NCBI RefSeq assembly: GCF_003591485.1
Contig: NZ_QZCF01000003.1
Span: 310,001-374,000, forward strand
Origin: Paenibacillus sp. 1011MAR3C5
Lineage (GTDB): Bacteria > Bacillota > Bacilli > Paenibacillales > Paenibacillaceae
Length of the DNA stretch: 64,000 nt
Direction: 5' to 3'
Shown piece after piece: positions 9,630 through 18,638 of this stretch. Position 1 is the stretch's first letter, and each line of letters opens with the position of its first letter. The position numbers and the translations under genes were made by a program. The notes beneath the pieces were generated by a model. It was not told the DNA's origin and made no database searches. It saw only the letters and a list, made by a program, of their open reading frames with translations.

Positions 9630-10121
9630 TTACTTTTTAGCGATGCGGACAGTGTAGGATATGGTGGTTCCCAAAATTGCGGCAAGAGCAACGGGCATGA
9701 GCCAGCCCATGCTTTCAGCGTGGTCTTGCGCGGTACGAACAAGATTCCAGAGAATGAAGCCGAACAGCAGCGATATCTCGAATTTCAACCAGCTGAGCAT
9801 TTGGATGGAAAGTCGATATTTTTTCTCCGCATTTTCCGTTGTCAATGTAACGGGATAGTTAAAGTGATGGGGGATTTTGCGCAGCAGCGACAGCCCGACG
9901 AACAAGAGCAGTCCGATAATGGGCAGGATCAGAGAAGTGCCTTTGCCGCCCCAACCGTCCGCTTCGCCTGCAGCGTTGAAATGAATCGGCACCTCTGCCG
10001 GAAGATCTCCCCATATCATAAACAGATAGATAGTAGGCACTGCCAAAGCCAACAGAGATAATCCATCAAGCAGCCATTCAAGCTTGGTTTTGGGTATGGG
10101 GATGATTGGTCGATCGGTCAT
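9630..10121 (-). CDS. DUF1648 domain integral membrane protein
   Basis: A 163-residue protein with about four membrane helices (near residues 18-37, 63-82, 108-127, 138-157). The segment LPAEVPIHFNAAGEADGWG is the DUF1648 signature, shared with SdpI, the immunity protein against the SdpC toxin, and with membrane parts of some regulators. SdpI is longer, so immunity function cannot be assumed. AGGTGA sits at the right distance before the ATG. It is divergent from the drug-efflux gene at 10243. Confidence 0.75.
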   Translation of the reverse strand: MTDRPIIPIPKTKLEWLLDGLSLLALAVPTIYLFMIWGDLPAEVPIHFNAAGEADGWGGKGTSLILPIIGLLLFVGLSLLRKIPHHFNYPVTLTTENAEKKYRLSIQMLSWLKFEISLLFGFILWNLVRTAQDHAESMGWLMPVALAAILGTTISYTVRIAKK

Positions 10122-10191
10122 GAAATCACCTCATTCTGGTAATGTATGTATCCCTCTACGCGGTTGCCAGAATAAAGTTTCGGGGGTACAA

Positions 10192-10221
10192 TTGGACTTA
10201 TGTTTTTTGTGCTGCTATAGA
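10192..10221 (+). promoter_or_regulatory. Possible extended -10 promoter of the Bcr/CflA gene
   Basis: TTGGAC at 10192 and TATAGA at 10216 are separated by 18 bp, with TGC directly before the -10 (extended -10). Confidence 0.4.
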
Positions 10222-10242
10222 GAAGAGAGAAGGGTTGCCATC

Positions 10243-11466
10243 ATGAATACCGCTAAGTCTGCCGTAAACCAGGCGACAACTACACCAGTCGGTCGATCCA
10301 AGCGGTTATGGATCGCGTTGATATTAGGAGCGCTGTCCGGCATCGGACCGCTATCCATAGATATGTATTTGCCGGCGCTGCCTACGCTTGCTGGAGAACT
10401 GGGAGCTTCGGCCTCAGTCGCGCAGCTAAGTCTCACCGCATGCCTGCTCGGCATCGCGCTCGGGCAGTTGATCGTCGGCCCCATAAGCGATGTGACAGGG
10501 AGAAGAAAGCCGCTGCTTATTGGCATTGCCGTCTATGCGGTCGTATCGTTGCTTTGTGTGATCTCCCCCAATATTTGGACATTTATCGCTCTTCGGTTTG
10601 TGCAAGGCCTCGCCGGGGCGGCAGGTATCGTCATAGCCCGGGCCAGCGTGCGGGACTTGTATTCCGGCGTCGAGCTTACGAAGTTTTTTGCTTTATTGAT
10701 GCTCATTAACGGGGCTGCCCCGATCCTCGCTCCGATGATTGGAGCAGAAATATTGAACTTCACTTCGTGGAGAGGCGTATTCGCGGTTCTTAGCGTATCC
10801 GGGCTGCTAATGATGGCGGCCATCTACTTCGGCTTGAAGGAGACGCTTCCGATGGAGCGCCGCCAGTCCGGAGGCCTCGGCAACACGCTTCGGATCTTCC
10901 GCAAGCTAACGGGCGATCGCGTCTTCATGGGGTATGCTATGACGCAGGGCTTTATGATGGCGGCGATGTTCGCATACATCTCCGGCTCATCCTTTGTACT
11001 GCAGGAGATCTACAATGTCACGCCAAGAACGTACAGCTACATCTTTGGCTTGAACGGGATCGGCATCATTATTGCCAGCCAAATCGCGGGCCGTTTGGCA
11101 GGCAAGGTGGAAGCGCGCAAGCTGCTGATAAGCGGTTTGGCGATGGCGGGATGCGGCTCTGTGCTGCTGTTGGCGACGGCTTTCTTGAAGCTGGATTTGC
11201 CGATGATCGTTGCAGGGTTCTTCCTGGTCGTATCCAGCTTGGGCATTACGTCCGCAACGACAACCTCACTGGCGCTGCAGGATCAAGGGCAAACCGCAGG
11301 CAGCGCTTCGGCTCTGCTCGGCATGCTATCCTTTATCTTCGGCGGCCTTGCTGCGCCGTTGGTTGGCTTGGGAGGCGAAGGCACGGCAGTTCCGCTCGCC
11401 ATCGTTATCTCGTCGCTCGTACTTGCGGCCTTCGTCTGCTACGTGTTGCTGACGAAACGGAAGTAA
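10243..11466 (+). CDS. Bcr/CflA family multidrug efflux MFS transporter
   Basis: A 407-residue protein with 12 hydrophobic segments. The opening GALSGIGPLSIDMYLPALP is characteristic of the Bcr/CflA drug resistance transporters (DHA1), and VGPISDVTGRRKPLL is MFS motif A. Proton-coupled export of bicyclomycin-, chloramphenicol- or sulfonamide-like compounds is the family role. The start at 10243 follows a purine-rich AGAGAAGGG site. The longer upstream frame crosses the divergent promoter region and is unlikely to be translated. Confidence 0.85.
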   Translation: MNTAKSAVNQATTTPVGRSKRLWIALILGALSGIGPLSIDMYLPALPTLAGELGASASVAQLSLTACLLGIALGQLIVGPISDVTGRRKPLLIGIAVYAVVSLLCVISPNIWTFIALRFVQGLAGAAGIVIARASVRDLYSGVELTKFFALLMLINGAAPILAPMIGAEILNFTSWRGVFAVLSVSGLLMMAAIYFGLKETLPMERRQSGGLGNTLRIFRKLTGDRVFMGYAMTQGFMMAAMFAYISGSSFVLQEIYNVTPRTYSYIFGLNGIGIIIASQIAGRLAGKVEARKLLISGLAMAGCGSVLLLATAFLKLDLPMIVAGFFLVVSSLGITSATTTSLALQDQGQTAGSASALLGMLSFIFGGLAAPLVGLGGEGTAVPLAIVISSLVLAAFVCYVLLTKRK

Positions 11467-11572
11467 TGCGAGCGTGTGTACGATTGACAACCGAAGTCGC
11501 GCCATCGCCGGATGGAATACATGCCCCGGAATGTGAACGGAAGCACATCATTGGACTTATAATGAGCATTAA

Positions 11573-11611
11573 TTAGAACAAGCCGCGCCGGATTGGCGCG
11601 GCTTGTTCTAA
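11573..11611. terminator. Perfect 17-bp inverted repeat, possible terminator
   Basis: TTAGAACAAGCCGCGCC pairs perfectly with its complement across a 5-base loop, about 107 bp after the efflux gene stop. There is no clear T-run beyond TTCTAA, so termination is likely but not certain. Confidence 0.6.
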
Positions 11612-11670
11612 TACTACAGGAGATTGGCGCTGGTCCGGGTACGGATTGCGATGGGTCCGCAAAATAACAT

Positions 11671-11930
11671 TGTGAGAAACGCTTAAATGTCCGTCAGCGC
11701 TCCAAATGTCACATTAGTGTTGCGAGAAACGCTTAAATGTCCGGTAGAGCTCCAAATGACAAATTAGTGTTGTGAGAAACGCTTAAATGTCCAGAAGAGC
11801 TCCAAATGACAAATTAGTGTTGTGAGAAACGCTTAAATGTCCAGAAGAGCTCCAAATGACAAATTAGTGTTGTGAGAAACGGTTAAACGTCCGTCAGAGC
11901 TCCAAATGTCCCATTAGTGTTGCGACAAAC
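11671..11930. repeat. Tandem array of a 50-bp unit (five copies plus a partial)
   Basis: Units start at 11671, 11721, 11771, 11821 and 11871, and a partial sixth at 11921. Each begins TGTGAGAAACGCTTAAATGT and contains GAGCTCCAAATG. Units 3 and 4 are identical; the outer units carry substitutions. There is no spacer between units. The array ends 24 bp beyond the stop codon of the methyltransferase gene. No open reading frame of note crosses it. Confidence 0.95.
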
Positions 11931-11953
11931 AGCTAATCCACATACAACCATCA

Positions 11954-12628
11954 TTAAGCTCTAGCGACAAACACTGTGAACTCGCGATTGCGGTAGACGC
12001 AATCGACCTCAGAGAAGCCGGCGTCGCGCATCCATTGCAGCTGGTCGGTGAGTGTGGCGTCAATGTCCAGCAATCTGCGTTTCTTGGAAGCTTCGATATC
12101 CTCCGGCTCCAGATCGGTGGCGGTTACCGCCTCAAGCCATAACCGCTTGAACTCCGCGGCGAAAGCGGGAGAGGAGCCTGCCGCTTGATCTGCATTAACA
12201 AATACGCCGCCGGGCTTCAGCAGGGAGCGGATTTTGCGGAACAGAACTTGTTTGTCCTCATGAGTCAGATGGTGGATGGAGAGCGACGATACGACAGCAC
12301 AATAATTCCGTTCGAACTCATGGGTCAAATAGTCCGCGGCAATGTACTCCAGATTGGGATGGTCTCCAAAACGGGCTTTCGCCTTCTGAAGCATATCTTC
12401 GCTGAAGTCAACCAGCGTGATATGCGCTCCGGGGTATTTGTCCAGCATCATGGCGGACAATCTTCCTGTACCCGCGCCCAAATCGAGAATATATGGCGCA
12501 TCATTAGCCAGTTCTGTCCAGGTTACCGCTGCGCCGTAGAAATCATCATAGCAGGGGATTAGCTTTCCGTGCTTGTCATCATAGCTTGGGGCTGCTTGAT
12601 CAAATTGCATTTTTACGTTGTTCTCCAT
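11954..12628 (-). CDS. Class I SAM-dependent methyltransferase
   Basis: A 224-residue cytoplasmic enzyme. Motif I, ILDLGAGTGRLS (about 46-57), binds S-adenosylmethionine; the acidic loop TLVDFSEDM and the SSLSIHHLT segment complete the Rossmann core. The substrate is unknown. AGGAGGG lies seven bases before the ATG. The gene is transcribed toward the 50-bp repeat array, which begins 24 bp past its stop, so the repeats may be in its 3' untranslated region. Confidence 0.85.
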   Translation of the reverse strand: MENNVKMQFDQAAPSYDDKHGKLIPCYDDFYGAAVTWTELANDAPYILDLGAGTGRLSAMMLDKYPGAHITLVDFSEDMLQKAKARFGDHPNLEYIAADYLTHEFERNYCAVVSSLSIHHLTHEDKQVLFRKIRSLLKPGGVFVNADQAAGSSPAFAAEFKRLWLEAVTATDLEPEDIEASKKRRLLDIDATLTDQLQWMRDAGFSEVDCVYRNREFTVFVARA

Positions 12629-12836
12629 GTGAAACCCTCCTCGTCATCTGACAGTCGATTTTTTTTCAAAAAAGACTAGCTGTATGGATGTCGAATCGAT
12701 TCGATACCTTCATCATAACGATCCAAGATCCATAGTTGAAATATATAAAACAAATAAACTATATAGTTTTAAACTATAAATACTGCAACCACCGGCCTTG
12801 CTATCGCATGGATTGATGTCATCCACGCAATAACAA
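12629..12836. other. AT-rich non-coding stretch
   Basis: This gap between the methyltransferase start and the terminator of the next minus-strand gene has AT-rich runs (12735-12780) that could form the methyltransferase promoter. I see no gene in it. Confidence 0.5.
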
Positions 12837-12864
12837 GGCTCCCACATGCGGGCATGTGGGAGCC
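12837..12864 (-). terminator. Hairpin downstream of the HTH_42 gene
   Basis: A perfect 13-bp stem (GGCTCCCACATGC and its complement) with a tiny loop lies 40 bp past the stop of the 12905-14107 gene. On the minus strand it is followed by TTGTTATTG, a weak U-tract. Confidence 0.65.
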
Positions 12865-12904
12865 TATGACAAAGCAGTTTACAGGATTCGATTCAATTAC
12901 GCCA

Positions 12905-14107
12905 TTAACTTACTGGAACAACAGAAAAGCTAGGTTGCTTGTCCGGCGCGGCAAAATGGAGCAAGCGCGTTCCTTCCTCCCGAAGCGATTCCAAATCGTC
13001 GTCGTTAATCGGCTCGAACGGCTGGAGTCGAAGGGTCGCGGATTCTTTGTTCTCTTCTATCGTCCAGGTGCCGCGCACGAAGCCATCTGTCAAAAAAGTC
13101 GATCGGACAAGACCGTTAATCGTGATGATTCTTGACTTGTACGCTGCAGGCATAATTCGTGTACGGTCGCTGTAGGAAATGAGCATGTTGTCAAATTCGG
13201 ACAGGTAGCGCGGAGGAGCAGGCGTATCCTCCGGCGGAAGCGGAGCGCCCCGAAGATCATACAGCTCATTGCCTGCTTCATCCTTGAAGCATTCAAGCTC
13301 CGGTGCCCACTCCTGGACATACGGCTTAAGCCGGGTCAACCCCGACCATGCCTGCATGTCCTTAACGGAGGCGGGACCGAATGCACCTAAATATCGGAAC
13401 AGCATCAACTTGATATTCTCATCCGTATCGCTGCCAGCTGTGCCTGAGCGGGTTATTCCGTCATTCTCATGTCCTTGAACGTCGTTGGCTCCATCTATTC
13501 TTTGGTTGACAGGCCCGGTCTCAAGCCAATGCGCTAAAGGCACATGCCTGGCAGCGCCGCCTTGCCCCCAGATTCCTCGGGGCGGAATTTGAGCGAGGGG
13601 GACGAGATTGCGCGCGGTCGACGAGAGAACGGAAGGCTCATGCTGAGGCCAATCTTGTTGCAAATGCTTGCCCAGTTCTTCAAATGTAATAGGTTTCTCA
13701 GTGGCAATTTTGACGGTTGTTGCAACCAGTTGAGCCAGATCAACACCGCCCAGCTTTTTGCCGTTATAGCTCATGATGGCACGCTCCATCATCGGAGCAA
13801 GCGCTGTTCGGAATAATCCGGCATCCCGCGCGGATACCAGATGAATCGTTGACCGCATCAAGGCGATGCGGATTGCTTGCCGGTTGCTTAACAAATCTGC
13901 TAGAGACTCCGGCTGGAAGTTCTCCAGCCTGCTCCACAAAGCATAATAGGGCGGTATCGGCGCTTGAGCTTGAATGCCGGCCAATCTCTCGATCGCTTCA
14001 AGCGGCGAGATGCGGCTTCGCTGCAGCAGCAGTTGGCGTTCCAGCAGCGCGCGGTTCAGTCTTTTTAATGAAAGCACACGGTTAGTCGGACGTATATCGC
14101 CCATCAT
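12905..14107 (-). CDS. HTH_42 / AlkZ-like winged-helix protein, putative DNA glycosylase
   Basis: A 400-residue member of the HTH_42 family, which includes Streptomyces AlkZ and E. coli YcaQ, glycosylases that unhook alkylated or cross-linked bases. The segment AGIQAQAP (Q46-A-Q48) matches the Gln-X-Gln motif that is catalytic in AlkZ. ALMRSTIHLVSARDAG (about 82-97) is the conserved winged-helix segment of the family. The start ATG-ATG is preceded by AAGGA at good distance. Family assignment is firm; glycosylase activity is inferred from the motif. It appears to be a single-gene unit. Confidence 0.75.
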   Translation of the reverse strand: MMGDIRPTNRVLSLKRLNRALLERQLLLQRSRISPLEAIERLAGIQAQAPIPPYYALWSRLENFQPESLADLLSNRQAIRIALMRSTIHLVSARDAGLFRTALAPMMERAIMSYNGKKLGGVDLAQLVATTVKIATEKPITFEELGKHLQQDWPQHEPSVLSSTARNLVPLAQIPPRGIWGQGGAARHVPLAHWLETGPVNQRIDGANDVQGHENDGITRSGTAGSDTDENIKLMLFRYLGAFGPASVKDMQAWSGLTRLKPYVQEWAPELECFKDEAGNELYDLRGAPLPPEDTPAPPRYLSEFDNMLISYSDRTRIMPAAYKSRIITINGLVRSTFLTDGFVRGTWTIEENKESATLRLQPFEPINDDDLESLREEGTRLLHFAAPDKQPSFSVVPVS

Positions 14108-14165
14108 CTATCGCATCCTTACCTATTGTTTTTCCCCGGCATGACAAGTTGCGCAAGTCTTCGGA

Positions 14166-14194
14166 TTGATGCGCTTCCCGAAAAGGTCTATAAT
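14166..14194 (+). promoter_or_regulatory. Sigma-A promoter of the KDPG aldolase gene
   Basis: TTGATG at 14166 and a perfect TATAAT at 14189 are separated by 17 bp, about 60 bp before the start codon. Confidence 0.75.
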
Positions 14195-14255
14195 GGGCCG
14201 TAGGTTAAGTCTATTATCGAACAAAGAAGCACATAAAAGGAAGAGGGATTGGATC

Positions 14256-14924
14256 ATGAAAAAGCTTAGAGTGCTGCAGCAGCTAACGGAAGCGGGAGTT
14301 GTTGCGGTTTTGCGCGCCGATTCGGCGGATGAAGTAGCGGAGATGGCCCGCCGCGCCATCAAAGGCGGAATTAAAGCGATTGAAATTACGATGACAGTGC
14401 CGTTCGCGCTTAGAGCGATCGAGCAATTGTCCAAAGAATATTCCAGCGACGTATCGCCGGACGCTGACAACTACGCGATTATCGGCGTAGGCACGGTGCT
14501 AGATCCGGAGACGGCTCGCGCTGCGATTCTGGCAGGTGCGGAATACGTGGTCGCTCCTTCGCTGAATGCCGATACGATCAAGCTTTGCAACCGTTATGCG
14601 ATTCCGGTTATGCCGGGCACGATGACGATTCAGGAAATTCAGACGGCGCTGGAGCTTGGCGTTGACGTCGTGAAGCTGTTCCCGGGCAACCTGTATTCGC
14701 CGAGCGTTATTCCGTCCATCAAAGGACCGCTGCCGCAAGCGAACATCATGCCGACAGGCGGCGTTTCGCTGGACAACCTGAAGGATTGGATCAAGGCTGG
14801 CGCGGTTGCGGTCGGTATCGGTTCCGATCTGACGAAGGAAGCCGTAAAGACGGGAGACTTCTCCATTATTGAGCAAAAAGCTGCCGCCTATATCGCGGCA
14901 TACCGTGAAGCGAAGGGCGTCTAG
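14256..14924 (+). CDS. eda: 2-dehydro-3-deoxy-6-phosphogluconate / 4-hydroxy-2-oxoglutarate aldolase
   Basis: A 222-residue class I aldolase that cleaves KDPG to pyruvate and glyceraldehyde 3-phosphate, and glyoxylate-type substrates in the dual-function members. E43 in AIEITM and the Schiff-base K140 in VVKLFPG match Glu45 and Lys133 of E. coli Eda. Length is standard. I chose 14256 because AAGGAAGAGGG lies just upstream and the promoter -10 at 14189 excludes the longer frame. It stands alone, with no Entner-Doudoroff partner nearby, so its pathway (sugar acid breakdown or glyoxylate metabolism) is open. Confidence 0.9.
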   Translation: MKKLRVLQQLTEAGVVAVLRADSADEVAEMARRAIKGGIKAIEITMTVPFALRAIEQLSKEYSSDVSPDADNYAIIGVGTVLDPETARAAILAGAEYVVAPSLNADTIKLCNRYAIPVMPGTMTIQEIQTALELGVDVVKLFPGNLYSPSVIPSIKGPLPQANIMPTGGVSLDNLKDWIKAGAVAVGIGSDLTKEAVKTGDFSIIEQKAAAYIAAYREAKGV

Positions 14925-15042
14925 TCCTTCCCGGCACGGATGAGTCTGGGAGCGCTTGCTTCCAGTAGCGATTAGGGTTATAACAGAAACAGGATGTACA
15001 AGCATGGACTAATATTACTTAGGTAAAGGAGTCGTTTGTTGA

Positions 15043-16428
15043 ATGGATTACCGGATTGAAAAGGACACCATGGGCGAAATCAAAGTTCCTGCGGATAAGC
15101 TATGGGGCGCGCAAACGCAGCGCAGCTTGCAAAACTTCAAAATTAGCGGCGAGCGCATGCCGATCGAAGTCGTATACGCTATGGCGATCGTGAAGAAGGC
15201 ATCCGCCTTTGCCAACCACAAGCTGGGCGTATTGGACGAAGAGAAGGCTGTTGTAATCGGCGAAGCGGTAGACGAAGTTTTGAGCGGCAAATGGGATGAA
15301 GAATTCCCGCTCGTCGTATGGCAGACAGGCAGCGGCACGCAGACGAACATGAACGTGAACGAAGTGGTGGCACGCCGCGCCAACCAATTGCTTGAAGCAA
15401 GAGGCAGCGCGACGCGCATCCACCCGAACGATGATGTGAACCGTTCCCAAAGCTCCAATGATACGTTTCCGGCGGCGATGCATATCGCAGGCGTCATCGC
15501 GGTAGAGGACCGGCTGCTTCCGGCGCTGGATCTGCTGAACGGCACGCTGTATGCGAAGGCGGAGAAGTTCAACGATCTGGTTAAAATCGGCCGTACCCAT
15601 CTTCAAGACGCGACTCCTATTACGCTTGGCCAAGAAATTAGCGGCTGGTACTCCATGCTGGACAATACGCGCGCGATGCTGGTTCAAAGCGTAGATACGA
15701 TGCGCGAGCTGGCTCTAGGCGGTACAGCGGTAGGCACGGGGCTTAACGCGCATCCGGACTATGCAGTTGCGGTAGCGGAGGAAGTAACGGCGCTGACAGG
15801 CAAAACGTTCATCACGGCGAGAAACAAGTTCCATTCCTTGACGAGCCATGACCAAATGGTCTACACGCATGGCGCAATCAAAGCGCTGGCAGCGAACCTG
15901 ATGAAAATCGCCAATGACGTCAGATGGCTGGCAAGCGGTCCGCGCTGCGGCATCGGCGAGCTGACCATTCCGGAGAACGAGCCGGGCAGCTCCATCATGC
16001 CGGGCAAAGTAAATCCGACGCAAAGCGAAGCGATGACGATGGCGGTATGCCAAGTAATCGGCAATGATGCGGCAATCGGCATGGCTGCAAGCCAAGGCAA
16101 CTTCGAGCTGAACGTCTTCAAGCCGGTTATTCTGTACAACTTCATTCAATCCGTAGCGCTGATGGCGGATTCGATGATCTCCTTCAATGATAACTGCGCG
16201 GTCGGCATTGAGCCGAACGAAGCGGTGATTAAGCGCAATCTGGATCAGTCGCTGATGCTAGTAACAGCGCTGAACCCGCATATCGGATATGAGAACGCGG
16301 CGGCAATCGCGAAGAATGCTCATAAGCAAGGACTGACGCTGAAGGAATCGGCGATCGCAAGCGGCCTTCTCACTTCGGAGCAATTCGATGAGTATGTCCG
16401 CCCTGAGAACATGATTGGCAAGCGTTAA
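15043..16428 (+). CDS. fumC: Fumarate hydratase class II
   Basis: A 461-residue cytoplasmic TCA-cycle enzyme that interconverts fumarate and malate, working as a homotetramer. The superfamily signature [13 protein letters not shown] (about 315-327) contains the catalytic Ser-Ser loop, and [14 protein letters not shown] and [11 protein letters not shown] are fumarase substrate-site segments; the latter distinguishes it from aspartase less sharply, but the overall sequence reads as FumC. AAAGGAG lies 11 bases before the ATG. It is monocistronic, with a terminator after the stop. Confidence 0.92.
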   Translation: MDYRIEKDTMGEIKVPADKLWGAQTQRSLQNFKISGERMPIEVVYAMAIVKKASAFANHKLGVLDEEKAVVIGEAVDEVLSGKWDEEFPLVVWQTGSGTQTNMNVNEVVARRANQLLEARGSATRIHPNDDVNRSQSSNDTFPAAMHIAGVIAVEDRLLPALDLLNGTLYAKAEKFNDLVKIGRTHLQDATPITLGQEISGWYSMLDNTRAMLVQSVDTMRELALGGTAVGTGLNAHPDYAVAVAEEVTALTGKTFITARNKFHSLTSHDQMVYTHGAIKALAANLMKIANDVRWLASGPRCGIGELTIPENEPGSSIMPGKVNPTQSEAMTMAVCQVIGNDAAIGMAASQGNFELNVFKPVILYNFIQSVALMADSMISFNDNCAVGIEPNEAVIKRNLDQSLMLVTALNPHIGYENAAAIAKNAHKQGLTLKESAIASGLLTSEQFDEYVRPENMIGKR

Positions 16429-16446
16429 TCGAACGATAGAATAGAT

Positions 16447-16492
16447 AAAAGCCATCCTCTGGGGCGTATGCGTCCCGGGGGATGGTTTTTTT
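16447..16492 (+). terminator. Terminator of fumC
   Basis: CCATCC pairs with GGATGG, with an inner GGGCG/CGTCCC stem, followed by seven T residues. Confidence 0.85.
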
Positions 16493-16557
16493 GCCGGCTG
16501 GAGCTGTCTTAAAGCGCATGGGAGTCATATTCGGTGCGGAGTAAAGTTGATCTGTGC

Positions 16558-16563
16558 TATGAT
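16558..16563 (+). promoter_or_regulatory. Extended -10 promoter element of the ABC-F gene
   Basis: TGCTATGAT is an extended -10 about 55 bp before the start. The -35 is poor. Confidence 0.4.
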
Positions 16564-16615
16564 ACAGTTAGCCGTTTCTTGCGGCTCTATCATGTGGATA
16601 AAGTAGGGTAGCGAC

Positions 16616-18550
16616 ATGCATTTATTATCAGTTGAACATATAACGAAAACATATGGCGAAAAGGTGCTGTTCAAGGATGTGACGTTCGGCGTAGAGGATG
16701 GCGACAAGGTAGGCATCATCGGCGTCAACGGAACGGGAAAGTCAACGTTTCTGAAAGTGATTGCAGGCTTCGAGCAAGCCGATTCCGGCTCGATCTCCGT
16801 CGGCAATCGGGTTGTCGTACGAATGCTGGCGCAGGACCCGGTGTTCCGGCCCGGCGAGACGGCGCTTGAGCATGTGCTGGGCGGCGATTCGCCCCAGCTC
16901 AAAGCCGTTCAGAGCTACGCCGCCGCCATGGAGGCTATCGCGCATAATCCGGAAAGCGAGGAGCTGCAGGCTGCGCTGATTACCGCCAATCAGCGCATGG
17001 ATGAGCTGGAGGCTTGGCAGCTTGAGAATGAAGCGAAGACGGCGCTCTCGAAGCTCGGCATCCAGCAGTACGATGCTCAGGTCGAGACGCTGTCCGGCGG
17101 TCAGCGGAAGCGGGTTGCGATGGCGGCCGCATTGCTTCTGCCGTCTGACGTGCTTATCTTGGACGAGCCGACGAACCATATCGACAATGATTCTGTCGCC
17201 TGGCTGGAGGGGATGCTCCAGAAACGCAGAGGCGCTCTGCTCATGATTACGCATGACCGGTATTTCCTCGACCGTGTCAGCAATAGGGTCATCGAGCTTG
17301 ACCGCGGCGAAGCGCATTTCTATCAAGCCAACTACAGCCGGTTCCTGGAGCTGAAGCTGGAGCGCGAGGAGCGCGAAGCCGCTACTGAAGCGAAGCGGAA
17401 AAATCTGCTGCGCAACGAGCTGGCCTGGATTCGCCGCGGCGCAAAAGCGCGGACGACGAAGCAGAAGGCGCGGATTGATCGGTTCGAGGCCTTGAACGCG
17501 GCTGGGCCGAAGTCTGCCGACGGCAAGCTTGACCTGTCCGTTGCTTCTTCACGGCTGGGCAAAAAGATCGTAGAGGTCGAAGGGATCTCGAAAAGCTATG
17601 GCGATCGCACGCTTATCCGTGACTTCAGCTACATAGCGGTACCCGAGGATCGGGTCGGCATCGTAGGCCGGAATGGGAGCGGCAAGTCGACGCTGCTCAG
17701 GCTTATTGCGGGCATGCTTGCGCCGGACTCCGGTACGGTAGAGCTTGGCCCGACGGTTAAGCTGGGCTGGTTCTCGCAGGAGCGCGAGGAGATGGATGAG
17801 ACGCTGCGGGTCATTGAATATATCCGCGAGGAAGCGGAGCAGGTGAAGACGGCGGACGGAACAACCATCCCTGCCGGACAGATGCTGGAGCGGTTCCTGT
17901 TCTCGCCGACGATGCAGTGGACGCCGATCGCGAAGCTGTCGGGCGGAGAGAAGCGGAGGCTTCAGCTTCTGCGAGTCCTGATGAGCGCGCCGAACGTGCT
18001 GCTGCTCGACGAGCCGACGAATGATCTGGACATTGCGACGCTGACCGTGCTGGAAGATTATTTGGACGACTTCCCGGGCGTTGTATTCGTCGTCTCCCAT
18101 GACCGTTATTTCTTGGACCGTACGGTGGAGAAGATCATTGCTTTTGAGGACGGCGTTATTACGCATCATACGGGCAATTACTCGGATTACCAGTCCAGCG
18201 CGGAGAAGCGGGAGCATGCGGAACCCGCAGTTGACAAGGCGGGGGCTGGCAAAGGTGCAGCGGCGGCCAGTCAGGCAGAAGCGCCAAAACAGCAGCCAAG
18301 GGAACGCGCGCTCAAGATGTCGTACAAGGAGCAGAAGGATTTCGAGTCGATCGACGGCTGGATCGAAGAAGCAGAAGGTGAACTTACCCGGATTGCCGAG
18401 GCGATGGAAGCTGCCAGCAGCGATTCTGCAAGGCTGCAGGAGCTGTCGGCGGAGCAGCAGCAGGCGGAAGAGAAGCTGGAGGCGCTGATGGATCGATGGA
18501 CGGAGCTGAATGAGCTCGCAGAGAAGATCGAAGCGCAGAAGCGCGGCTAG
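16616..18550 (+). CDS. ABC-F family ATPase, Uup type
   Basis: A 644-residue soluble protein with two ABC ATPase domains and no membrane segment. Walker A motifs GVNGTGKST (about 39-47) and GRNGSGKST (about 351-359), signatures LSGGQRKR and LSGGEKRR, and Walker B motifs LILDEPTNH and LLLDEPTND are intact. The inter-domain linker is Arg/Lys/Glu-rich. The last 110 residues form the Uup-type coiled coil after an Ala-rich spacer. ABC-F proteins act on the ribosome E-site; the Uup type is linked to genome stability and ribosome function. A dedicated antibiotic-resistance role is less likely because of the C-terminal domain. Confidence 0.88.
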   Translation: MHLLSVEHITKTYGEKVLFKDVTFGVEDGDKVGIIGVNGTGKSTFLKVIAGFEQADSGSISVGNRVVVRMLAQDPVFRPGETALEHVLGGDSPQLKAVQSYAAAMEAIAHNPESEELQAALITANQRMDELEAWQLENEAKTALSKLGIQQYDAQVETLSGGQRKRVAMAAALLLPSDVLILDEPTNHIDNDSVAWLEGMLQKRRGALLMITHDRYFLDRVSNRVIELDRGEAHFYQANYSRFLELKLEREEREAATEAKRKNLLRNELAWIRRGAKARTTKQKARIDRFEALNAAGPKSADGKLDLSVASSRLGKKIVEVEGISKSYGDRTLIRDFSYIAVPEDRVGIVGRNGSGKSTLLRLIAGMLAPDSGTVELGPTVKLGWFSQEREEMDETLRVIEYIREEAEQVKTADGTTIPAGQMLERFLFSPTMQWTPIAKLSGGEKRRLQLLRVLMSAPNVLLLDEPTNDLDIATLTVLEDYLDDFPGVVFVVSHDRYFLDRTVEKIIAFEDGVITHHTGNYSDYQSSAEKREHAEPAVDKAGAGKGAAAASQAEAPKQQPRERALKMSYKEQKDFESIDGWIEEAEGELTRIAEAMEAASSDSARLQELSAEQQQAEEKLEALMDRWTELNELAEKIEAQKRG

Positions 18551-18638
18551 TTGGCGTTCGGATCTATACGAAGCATTACATTTGTTCATCAAGAACGGGA
18601 TGTACACAATTATGAAGCGACAAGGTGGTCATACGGAT

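Noticed and set aside
9603..10061. Plus-strand open frame of 152 codons
   Set aside because: It is the shadow of the DUF1648 gene, which has helices, a family signature and a ribosome binding site.
11671..11930. CRISPR array
   Set aside because: The 50-bp units abut directly; there are no unique spacers and no cas genes nearby.
17549..18607. Minus-strand open frame of 352 codons
   Set aside because: It mirrors the ABC-F gene in GC-rich sequence and shows no protein family features.
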